A stretch of DNA of 64,000 bases from Fragilariopsis cylindrus CCMP1102. Its lineage: Eukaryota > Bacillariophyta > Bacillariophyceae > Bacillariales > Bacillariaceae. A program made the position numbers and the translations under genes. The notes beneath the pieces are model-generated. The model saw only the letters and a program-made list of their open reading frames with translations, was not told where the DNA came from and searched no databases. Of this stretch, positions 21,932 through 31,458 are shown piece after piece (position 1 is the first letter of the stretch; every line of letters starts with the position of its first letter). The DNA is taken from assembly GCA_900095095.1 (NCBI GenBank), contig FMBT01000358.1, positions 175,361 through 239,360 on the forward strand, in the 5' to 3' direction.

Positions 21932-23989
21932 ATGAAAACTTCGGCTGATATTTCCTGGACGTCTTCTGTTGCTCATCCATCAGGTGATGATTCCTCTGTG
22001 GAACACAAAAACTCATCGTCCCGTCGCAGCTTGCAACTAGCCGAAGATGCTTCTATCAATATGAACGATGGCGATGGCGATGGCGATGGCAATGGCGGCG
22101 ACCGTAATGATAGTGGAACCGACGGTTCGTCGTTTCCACCTCAGAATTCTGTATCGAAATCATTTTCCAGTACTAGTAACATGACCATTACCGCTAATAA
22201 TACCAATAGTGATAGCAACAAAAAACGCCGCATTGGAGAACAAATGTCGTCGACGAAAGCGTCTTCTTCTCATCCTTCTTCTTCTTGGCAAGATTTTTGC
22301 CGTAAGGGAGCTCGATTCAAAATATTGCTGGACGACGCACTCGTAAAGGTTGCATCATCGGCTATAGATCCTTCCTCTTCCCAACAACAAAAACAACAAC
22401 AACAATCGTCGGAAGAAGGAGAAGATGTAGGTGTATTGTTGAACGCGAGAGTCGATGTCAATAAAAATAATACTAACGGATCCAATCGTCTTCTTCAAAA
22501 GATATTCGAAGGAAAGCAGATCGAATGTCTACTTTTGCAACAAAAAGTTGACTCCCAACACTCGGAAATGACTCAACTTCAAGCGATCGTCGACGATTTG
22601 AGAGAAAGTAAGATGCAACAGGCAGCAGCCGAAACACGTATTCGAATTGCGTTAAAACAAGCATCTCAGAATGCAACCACTGCAAGGTAAGTAACGAAAA
22701 TGATATGATGCGTTTGACGTGAATATATTATCGTACTTTCTCCTATTTTCTTTTAAGCTAACAGCAACCTTGTAATTTATTCTTTTAAATCTTCCTCAAT
22801 ACGAAATTATAGGGAGGAAGCAAACGAGGCGGAAGCGAATGCAGCCGCACTTGTCGCAAAAGTTGAAGCTTTTGAAACAGTCGTCGTAGAAACCAAACGC
22901 GCATCGATGCTCTTACTAAAGGAACAGGAAGAGATTGGGGTTGGTGTAGAGGGAATGGAACGAGAATTCGTTCAAGCACAAGCTGATTTGGCACGGTCCA
23001 ATGCGAATAAACAGAAGATGCAACAGGAGCAACGCAAGCTGAACCGACGTCTTTTGCGTATGAAGGATCGTATGGATGACGCCCAGGACAGTCTCGAGCA
23101 CGAACAGAATGAGAAACTTCTCGTCGTACGAAAGTCCAAGGAGCTTGAAGCAACGTTACAGATCCAAGAAGATCGATCTAAGCGACTTCAAGACGAGTTG
23201 AATTCTACGCAGGCGTTGCTAGTGGAAGCAACGTCCTCATTTGCCGAGTCACGTGCATCTTTCGATGGTTGCAAACAGGCATTGGATCGTATGTCGGAAG
23301 CCAACCAGCATCTTCATCAACAACTACAAGAAAGTCAGACTATGTTGCAGAAAGAGAAAGCATCACACCAATTAGAGTTGACCCGTACACTAAAAGATTA
23401 TCAAGCGACACTACTTCAGGTGAATGATCAAAAGGATCTATTCCAGAAACTCAAGTTGGAGAAATTAGCGGGCGACAAGGAAAAGAAGTCCCTCTCCTCA
23501 AAAATTTGTTCACTTGAAAGACGTTTACAGGACTCTACAAATCTAATTACAACTCCTTCGGTGTTTCCTTCTACTCCCAAGAATAATAGTAATAATAATA
23601 ATACCGTAGGTACCGCGAATGACACTATCAATAGTATCAGAGGTGGTACTAGTAACGACGAAGGGAGCAACCGTCAGCATTCCAATACAGGTCGTGGCTT
23701 TACCATTCCCCGTCTTGGTGGAAAGGAAAATGAATCTACGTCGATGAAATGCGCCATTTGTAGAGCGTCGAGTAGTGGCTTGATGAGAAAATGTCAGTGT
23801 GGACGGAAGGATTGTTTCCATCGTGCTCATGCTACGTGTTGTAACCGCATCTCAAGTCACACGCCGTCTTTTGGACAATTATTGGTACTGTGCTCGACAA
23901 CTGGAGTATCGTCATCATCAAGCAATAACATGGGATCTTCCAATCCCACAGCTATCACCCCGAAAAAAATGAAGATCTCATATTCCTGA
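21932..23989 (+). CDS. Coiled-coil protein with C-terminal Cys/His cluster
   Basis: 643 residues in two exons, 21932-22686 and 22813-23989, with a 126-nt GTAAGT...ATAG intron. The phase-2 splice keeps a continuous helix (NATTA/REEANEAEA). The N-terminal ~120 residues are Ser/Thr/Asn/Gly-rich, with a DGDGDGDG run. A coiled coil runs from about 185 to 460. The last ~100 residues carry a putative zinc-binding cluster: CAICRASSSG, then LMRKCQCGRKDCFHRAHATCC. This spacing resembles the extended-PHD (HC5HC2H-like) half-finger. ATG context CCACCATGA is good. No named orthologue recognised. A nuclear or chromatin-linked scaffold is a guess from the finger-like cluster only. Confidence 0.7.
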
Positions 23990-25095
23990 TGACATGCAAT
24001 ACACGTGTTTTGCATTTTGTATTGTTTCGTACGTATACACGATACTTTCATTTCCTTTTCATTCTCGAAGATTTGCAATTTGCTAGTTGGAATCAAGACA
24101 ATCAACTTCGACAGGTTGAGTAGAGTTCGCAAGCCAGCATAATGTTCTTTCATAGTTTAATCATTGATTGTATACCAGTACAACATAGTTTAGTCCCCAC
24201 CCCCCAATAGTGTTTACTGCTGAATTTAAAACGACATGTTCCAAAGAAAAATACTTCGTCTAAACATGTCTGCTAATTCTATTTTTACCTCTTTGCATTA
24301 GATATTATTATATTGTGGTCCTTTAGTTAGAAAAAAATCTAAAATACCTATCAATTTCCTCCAAAAACTCCCTGTGGGTTATAAAAACATGATGATGGAA
24401 TACTTCCGTGGTAAATTATCAATTTTTGACAGGAATGAAACGATGAACATTATTTTCAGGTTTCAGTGGTCGTACTGGAAACGATATCAATGCTTGTTAT
24501 TGAATCAATAACCGTCATCAACAAACAATGACTAAGATTTCAAGACACATACCACTGCAGATTACAAGCAGCGGCAGAAGTATTTCAATTTTTTTAGAGA
24601 GTTTCATACTTTTGATATGTTTATATATAGTAAAATACCGGAAATAGCATACAGTTGTATAATGGCTGTAACAATATTCTGAGATAAATCTTAATATTCC
24701 ATTAAGAATAGATAGCGTTGCAATATAACATAGTAATATATCAAACAACAAAAATACGTGGAAGAAGGGACGCTTCCACAGAGGAAATGGTTTTGCAAAT
24801 CAGTAGTAATAAATGATTATTATACTAGCTAGATGACAGAGACAATGTCGATTCAGTATGTCAGGATGCTGCGAGGATATTTATCTCTGCAGACAAAAAA
24901 TATGCCTACAGTATAACGAAATATTAAGGAGAAAAAAAAAGCTGAATGGAGCTAGTACAGTAATCTATCTATGATGTGTGATGATATTAAGATATCTAGT
25001 CATAATAATCAATTATTCAGAAAGCGTTGTCTGTCATTTTTTTTCTTTCTTTCTTCAACTTCAGATTGTTACCTCTTCTTTTTGTTTTTGTTTAT
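23990..25095. other. Intergenic sequence between convergent genes
   Basis: About 1.1 kb, strongly AT-rich, with several short A/T runs and no supported frame or repeat. Confidence 0.5.
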
Positions 25096-25704
25096 TTAGT
25101 ATTTCGTAGGACTAACTTGGTCCATAACTGGTTTTAACGTCATTACAACAAACGGCAACCGTAGAGGCTCAAAACACTCGTTCACGACGAGAGCCAATCC
25201 CATTTTCCCGAACTGAGGATCAACTTTATCGCCCAACGACCAATTCATATATGTATCAATATTATCCAACAGAGACATCGCATCAAACCCAAAGACGTCA
25301 ATTCCAATATAAATAGAGACGCCCATCGTCGTCCAAACAGACCAATAATAGACGAAAAGAGGGAAGCCATAATTCCTTACCAATTCCTTGTACCTGCCAC
25401 TCCACGTGTATCGTTCTCCATTATTTATTCCACGAAGAGTTTCTAGCTTTGAAATTTCGCGATTGAGGGACCGCAATTCCGTTTCCTTTTCTTCGGGAGA
25501 TAAGTGGGAACACCGAGCTTTTTCCTTCTCTTCTTCTTCTATGGTCATGGGGGTGTAATATCGACGATTGTTGTTGTGAATGCGGATACCATAATTACCA
25601 AACAAACTGTTACCGTTCGCAGATAATGACGAGAAGGTTGGTATTCTCGTCCGAACTGTTTGAGATGTTTTCCTACCAAATATCACAGCCGCTGAACGTA
25701 TCAT
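25096..25704 (-). CDS. FAM210/DUF1279-like mitochondrial membrane protein
   Basis: 202 residues, single exon. The N-terminus is basic and Ser/Arg-rich without acidic residues for about 50 positions (IRSAAVIFGRKTSQTVRTR, RRYYTP), as in a mitochondrial transit peptide. A charged coiled segment precedes the DUF1279 domain: YKELVRNYGFPLFVYYW and SVWTTMGVSIYIGIDVFG, with one membrane helix. It ends with NWSLGDKVDPQFGKMGLALV and a LRLPFVVMTLKPVMDQ tail. The family (FAM210A/B in animals) sits in the inner mitochondrial membrane and affects mitochondrial translation and metabolism. Molecular activity is undefined. It diverges from the cyclophilin gene. Confidence 0.75.
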   Translation of the reverse strand: MIRSAAVIFGRKTSQTVRTRIPTFSSLSANGNSLFGNYGIRIHNNNRRYYTPMTIEEEEKEKARCSHLSPEEKETELRSLNREISKLETLRGINNGERYTWSGRYKELVRNYGFPLFVYYWSVWTTMGVSIYIGIDVFGFDAMSLLDNIDTYMNWSLGDKVDPQFGKMGLALVVNECFEPLRLPFVVMTLKPVMDQVSPTKY

Positions 25705-26131
25705 GATAAATATTCTCCCTCTAATCTTTCTTGTTATTGACTTCGTTTGTTACGCTGCTTGATTCTACTTGTATTTTGTACAGTTTTATGTTGAATGTTG
25801 ATGTGTCGTCGAGATGTTGCTGATTAAAGTCAGTCCATTGTTAGGGGGGGGGACTCAAGCCACCCTCGAATCCTCAATCTCCCTTCCCCCAGAATTTAGC
25901 TCGCGCCATAAATCTACTGCAATAGGACAGACATTATAAAACATAAAAAATATAATAGACTTAATTTTTAAATATCAAAGGCATACAAGTCGTAAAACAT
26001 AAAACACATATTATATTGTAAAAGAAGATATCGGCATTCATCTTATTACATTCGACATTCCATACAAACAACAATTTGTCCTCAGGGAAGTTTTATTTAA
26101 ATTAAGCAAAGACGAAAGAAAGTACAATATC

Positions 26132-27319
26132 ATGGGATGTGCAAGTAGCTCACCTCAAGACTCGATTGTTGCTGGGAATCGAAGTGACAATCCATTTGTG
26201 TTCTTTGAAATAGAGATAGGTGGTCGTAAAGTTGGTAGAATCGAAATTGAATTGCGAGCCGATGTTGTACCCAAGACTGCTGAAAACTTTCGTTGCTTGT
26301 AAGGATTGAATAATTTCGTTTCGTTTCTGAAACCGTTCATATATGGATATGGATATGGATATGGATACATATTTATATGTACTCATCGTGTTGGCGTTCG
26401 TCGAAGATTTCTTTTTTCTTACACTCGTTATTTTAATATACACATAACACACATTTGCAGGTGTACTGGAGAGAAAGGAAAGGGAAAGTATGTGACACAA
26501 AAAATACATGTAGTATAGATATATACGGTTGAAAGTCTTGTATCTGTAATCGTATATGCGTTATCATCCTCGTCAACATTATTCCAACGTGCGTGTACTT
26601 ACTTTTTATGCTCTCAATGATTCAATCTCATTTTCAAATCGAACTACAGAAGTGGAGTACCACTATCGTACAAAGGCTCGTCATTTCATAGGGGTAGGTA
26701 AATTTCCTAATAATGCTTCACTATAGTATAATATAATATACAATTATTATTCCATGATGGATTCTTTTTTTATCAAATTTACTCATCTTGATTTTTCTTC
26801 CTTTTCTTATTTGGATTTGACTTTTTTCTTAAAACAGTGATTCCAGGTTGGTCAAAAATATAATATGGGTATGGTATATCATCGTACAGTATCTTCACAT
26901 TGGCATATTCTCACTCCGTTGCATATTTTATTGTTGTTGTTGTTGTTGTTGTTGCTATTCTTCTTCAGGATTCATGTGTCAAGGTTAGTAAAAAAGAATA
27001 AAGTCTTCGTGGAATGAATCAATCAAACGGTAACGTCGTTAGGTACAAATGGTAGCAATAATGTGCACATGATTCTGGATTAATATCTTTTCCTTTTTAT
27101 TCGACTTTTTTTCTAATTCCTACACTAGGCGGAGATTTTACCAACCACAACGGAACGGGAGGAGAAGGTATATGGGGTGAAAAATGGAAAGATGAGAACT
27201 TTGAATTAATTCATACCGGACCAGGAATTCTAAGTAAGTATTAGAAAATCGGGTTTGGAGGCATGTTATATCATCGTACAATATCATCACATTAGCAGGC
27301 TCTCACTCAGCTCCATATT

Positions 27320-27351
<32 letters not shown>

Positions 27352-27559
27352 AATAATAGGTATGGCGAATGCTGGAGCAAACACCAATGGGTCTCAATTC
27401 TTTCTTTGTACGGAGCAGACATCGTGGCTTGATGGAAAGCATGTCGTATTTGGTGCAGTAACCAAGGGATTGGAGGTTGTAAGAGAGATTGAGAAGTTTG
27501 GAAGTAGTTCAGGCAAAACGAAGAAAAAGGTTGTGATTGTTGATTGTGGGGAAATTTGA
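26132..27559 (+). CDS. Cyclophilin-type peptidyl-prolyl isomerase with N-myristoylation motif, seven exons
   Basis: 188 residues in seven exons: 26132-26298, 26461-26487, 26650-26693, 26838-26846, 26969-26983, 27129-27233 and 27360-27559. All introns are GT-AG (162, 162, 144, 122, 145, 126 nt). The lengths sum to an exact reading frame and rebuild the cyclophilin core: [83 protein letters not shown]. The catalytic Arg (FHR), Gln (CQGG), Phe (QFF) and Trp/His (WLDGKH) are all present. The start MGCASSS fits N-myristoylation plus palmitoylation, unusual for this soluble family, and predicts membrane tethering. Exons of 27, 9 and 15 nt are extreme, and introns 4 and 6 share sequence (see findings). 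The splice model is inferred from conservation. Confidence 0.9.
26868..26955 (+). repeat. Intron 4 copy of a shared intronic sequence
   Basis: Within cyclophilin intron 4. It shares TATATCATCGTACA, TCACATT, TCTCACTC and CATATTTT in order with intron 6, and both end in a TTG-triplet run. Confidence 0.75.
27259..27350 (+). repeat. Intron 6 copy of a shared intronic sequence
   Basis: Partner of the 26868-26955 segment, in the same orientation, with the same block order and ending in a (TTG)n/(GTT)n run close to the acceptor. Confidence 0.75.
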
Positions 27560-28150
27560 TATACTTACACCGATATTTGTATCTATTTAGTAAGAGCTAG
27601 TTAGCGGGAAATCTATCTTTGAATACCATACCTACCCCATTTATCAAGGATTGTTCATCTCTACAAATTAATTCGATGCATACACTTGTACTGTACTAGC
27701 TAGTAAAGGGCTAATATCTATATCGCAACACTATCGTTGTAGCAAAGAAAATAATAATTGACTATGAATATAAATGAATTAGTGATCAATATTATTCGCT
27801 ACATTTTTTTTAACCAACAAAACTGTTCAATCGATTAATTTTCTTTTATTCTCGAGGTCTGGACAATAGATATACTTACATATTATGTCGTCCATATGAC
27901 TCTACAACTCGTTGGAATACCTTTCTTTAAAATTCAATCAAATGCCAATTCAATCTTGAATGCTTATCAATACCGATATAGTGAGGAAGTTTTTCGACGA
28001 AACGTTCGCAGTTATGATAAAGATATCATGTGAAATATTGAAATATTCCATCAATTAAGGAAGAAAAAGACCCTAAATTCCATGTTAAATATGACGTTTC
28101 GTTTTCCTTAAACAAACTAGATGTAAAGTAAGACAAATGCAGAATACCCG
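27560..28150. other. Intergenic sequence between convergent genes
   Basis: About 590 bp, AT-rich. No open frame with conserved features and no repeat seen. Confidence 0.5.
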
Positions 28151-29024
28151 CTATGATGATGGAGTATCGACGGTACCCTCCGCCCTCTTTCGACGAACAT
28201 CCCAATTAAAGATCCGTGTCATGCTTACTTCGGATGTAACAATTTGATCTCGTACAAAGCCTAGATCATCCTTGACGCTTATAAATTCCTTACGGGCTGA
28301 TTCTAGATTTTGCGTTAAGAAGTCAGCGGCCTCATCATATGTGTATTCCAACATCACATTAGCACCAAGCCAAAGATTGACTATACCAATCGACGTATCA
28401 ACTTCAGCCTTACCGTATACATTATCGGCTAAATTGTAACGTGTTGTAACAGATTCTCCACCCTCTTTCTTCGATTGAAGATTCTTTACAAGAGCTAAAG
28501 ATTTTTCAATATCAGGAATTTTTAGGTCGTAATTTTGTCCTTTACAAAGAAACAAAGAAACAAACAAAACATATGTAGAGAAAGTCATAAGAAAGCGTAT
28601 TTGAGTACATTGTACATATGTAATATGGATGAGATGATACACCGGTGCGTATCAACGGATGCATTGATGAACATAAGCGAAGGGTGAAAATAATCTAATA
28701 ACAAGTGCTGTGCATTAACTCAAAAATGTGAAGACATATTTTTCCTTTTCTTTCAGACAACGTACTTTTTTGTGTCAAACTGGTTTCAAACGTTTTAAAT
28801 TTGGAATGCAATTCCGAGTAAGCTCCTATAAGAAGTTCAGCAGAGGCCGGTGGGGTGAAAGAATTTGAAAATACGTCTACATCATCAATAAATTTTACAT
28901 TAGGGATCCCTCGATCATTTTCACCGTCCGTGATAGAAAGTAAAGATATAGAATTGTCCGTATCTGTATCGATGTTTTCAGTTGTGGCTATTTTCTTAGA
29001 GACATCGTCTTCGGATTGTGACAT
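28151..29024 (-). CDS. VBP1: Prefoldin subunit 3 (VBP1/PAC10)
   Basis: Alpha-class prefoldin subunit of the cytosolic hexamer that hands nascent actin and tubulin to the chaperonin CCT. Two exons: 28766-29024 and 28151-28539, with a 226-nt GTACGT...AAAG intron. This donor, not the later GT at the end of the open frame, gives a continuous first helix (FETSLTQK/RQNYDLKIPDIEKSL), matching the family. The body shows the two coiled-coil helices around the beta hairpin: TRYNLADNVYGKAEV, VNLWLGANVMLEYTYDEA, and the C-terminal helix ending FNWDVRRKR, a hallmark of subunit 3. 215 residues. The N-terminal ~60 residues are acidic and low in conservation. Confidence 0.9.
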
Positions 29025-29176
29025 GTTTGCGTATAGTTGAATTTGTCAGAGGTAGAAAGTATAGAACAGCAGAAGGAAGAGAGACTTTTGCTTTCGGCAC
29101 AGGATAGAGGAATATGCGTCGAAAGTGTGTGTGTGTGAGTGTGTTGTGAGTTGCGTAAATGATAAGTCAGTATGTA

Positions 29177-30620
29177 TGTTGGGGTAAGACACGAGTAACT
29201 AGGGAATGACTGACCAAGGACAGACCAAATATTTCAATTGCACATGAATGGAAATACACGGGAATATTGGTAAGATTGTTGCTGGCGCGAGTGGGCGTCT
29301 AAGTTCATTGCGTGGAAAAGTACCCCCCCCCCCCCCCCAGCTCTATTTATTTGTGTGTAGCAGTAGAGAATGAGAGAGAGAGGAGAATGAGAGAGAGAGA
29401 GATTCTTAATCTAAAAATAAATATTTGAAAATAGCGTTAAGTACCCTAACTACATATTTTTAGCACAGGATTTTGCCCAGGTTTCTACGCGTTCTACTGC
29501 TGTTTTTAGTTGTTTCTGGTTTTATTTTGATTTTCTCACCCACTAGTGAAAAAGTGAAACAACATAACCGACTCGTTTTGACTACTTGGATTAATAATAA
29601 AAAAAGTGTTGAACTTAGTCGAATACTACAATGGAGAATCATGTTACGGAACACCTTCAACATGATTAAATATTTCAACTACACATGAAGTAGCAAGTAT
29701 GGCAATACCTCTTTGAACGATTCATACCACTAATTATGTTGCAACGGAGAATCATGTTACGGAAACACCGTCAACACGATCAAATATTTCAATTTACATG
29801 GAGAAGCAAGTACGGAAAAATCTAAAGTATCCCAACCGCGATCTTAAATTTTGATTACACATGAAAACCTTCCAGATTTTCATTTGCCTCAAGTCATTGA
29901 ATACACGCGAAATAATGATAAGACTACAACAGAAATTCACTCAAGCTTGGTCAAAAATTTCAGATGCACATGAATTGAAATACACAGGAATGAATGTGCC
30001 TACTCCTATTAGTAATGAGGATACTATCAAGAACAACAAAAGCTTCTGCTCACAATATTTGCAAATGGTCTTGAAAATAACAAGCAAAAGCTTCTGCTCA
30101 CAATATTTGCAAACAGGCTTGGAAATAACAACAAACGAAGTCAACAACAATAATGGTACATTCAACAACATTATGCAATTATTATTGCACCCAATCATAC
30201 CAGTTCACCCTTTTATTGAATATCATCAACCTGAACCTGAACCACCACCATTTAATTCTTATTCACTTTTATCTTTTTTTTTATTCATTGGAAAGACAAA
30301 ACAAAAGGTGGTACTATTTATCTTGAAATCCCTTATTAAAAACAACAACAGTGAAACTCTGAGCTACATCAACAATATTATAACAGTACTGACACACCAT
30401 GTATGGTCCAGTTCATCCTTTTCTGCTCCACTTCCAGATCCTAAATTCTTACAGATTCATATCAATCATACACATCTCACTTATACTAAAATAAATTTGT
30501 TTATACCAGAATTTAGATTCTGGAAGTGTGGGGAAGTGTAGGGGTAAGACATGAGGCACTAGTAAATGAACACTAGTACGAGTGGACTTGTACAGGGCTG
30601 ACCAAGGACATACCATGTAT
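29177..30620. repeat. Array of diverged direct repeats, possible transposon remnant
   Basis: Several related blocks recur in the same orientation. GGGGTAAGACA(C/T)GAG... with TGACCAAGGACA... occurs at about 29181 and again at 30541. ATTTCA..TGCACATGAAT.GAAATACAC.GGAAT occurs at about 29231 and 29957. GGAGAATCATGTTACGGA...AAATATTTCAA occurs at about 29633 and 29746. A 16-base poly(C) lies at 29323-29338, next to GA-rich sequence. The outer pair is 1.36 kb apart. No transposase or reverse transcriptase is visible, so this is a decayed repeat region at best. Confidence 0.5.
30037..30132 (+). repeat. Tandem duplication of 48 bp
   Basis: Two adjacent copies (30037-30084 and 30085-30132), each starting CAAAAGCTTCTGCTCACAAT. 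They lie inside an open but low-complexity frame (29861-30541) that I do not accept as a gene. Confidence 0.8.
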
Positions 30621-31358
30621 ACCACCACTAATGAGCAACTAAGCTCACACTTCTGATAAATAACTGTTTACATACGTTCATAGCTTAGAAGTCTTCAGTC
30701 TAGGAGTGAACTTAGGTAGCTAGCTAGACACATTTCCATCCTCTACAAAAACTATAATTCATCTGCGTTTGTTACTATATTATTGATAAAGTTCCATTCA
30801 TACAGGCAATAGTAATTTTTTGAGGTATAGTATAGCACCAATAATTGTGTGTTGTTCTTTGATACATTTACACTCATTTACAATCCTTCTTGTGTTTGTA
30901 GTAAGGACAGCATATATAGGAATGCCATCAGCAGTAATTGAAATCACCACAAACAATGATAAAACAAGGATGCAGGATGCACATTATTTATGGATAATAT
31001 GCATGGTTTGCTGAAGATCAGCCAAGCAACAGCCAAAACACATCACCATTATCCCAACTATTATATGTCCAGTTGGATCAGTACGATTTATTGCCAATGA
31101 AATCAACACATGGTAATAATTGGCATTCAAATCAAAATAATTCTATTGATATCTTTCAATGGTAATTATCATCATTTTCAACCAATTCAATTCAATTCAA
31201 TTTATCTAGAGATACCGTACGATATCTACGAATTTGAGAATGTTGAGAACCAATTTTAAGATTAAATTCTGATATATTAAATGTATGATTTTTACTATGA
31301 TCTGAAAAACACAAAGGTACACCTACAGCATGTACTCTTTTCCCACAAACAAACACTA

Positions 31359-31400
<42 letters not shown>

Positions 31401-31458
31401 CCAATCTTCGACATAATTAAACAAATATTTGACTAGAAAGTGACGCTGTGCCTCGTGG
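30621..31458. other. Intergenic sequence with (AT)n microsatellite
   Basis: AT-rich sequence with an (AT)16 run at 31363-31394 and a TTCAA/CAATT cluster near 31187. No gene supported. The right end is the 3' flank of the two-pore channel gene. Confidence 0.5.

Noticed and set aside
28739-28746. Later GT (AAATAT/GTCTTC) as the prefoldin donor
   Set aside because: Joining it to the acceptor at 28540 creates an in-frame TGA. The GTACGT donor at 28765 gives the expected prefoldin sequence.
29861-30541. 226-codon open frame
   Set aside because: Low-complexity Asn/Leu/Ile sequence built partly of a 48-bp tandem repeat inside a repeat-rich gap. No conserved motif and no support for a gene.
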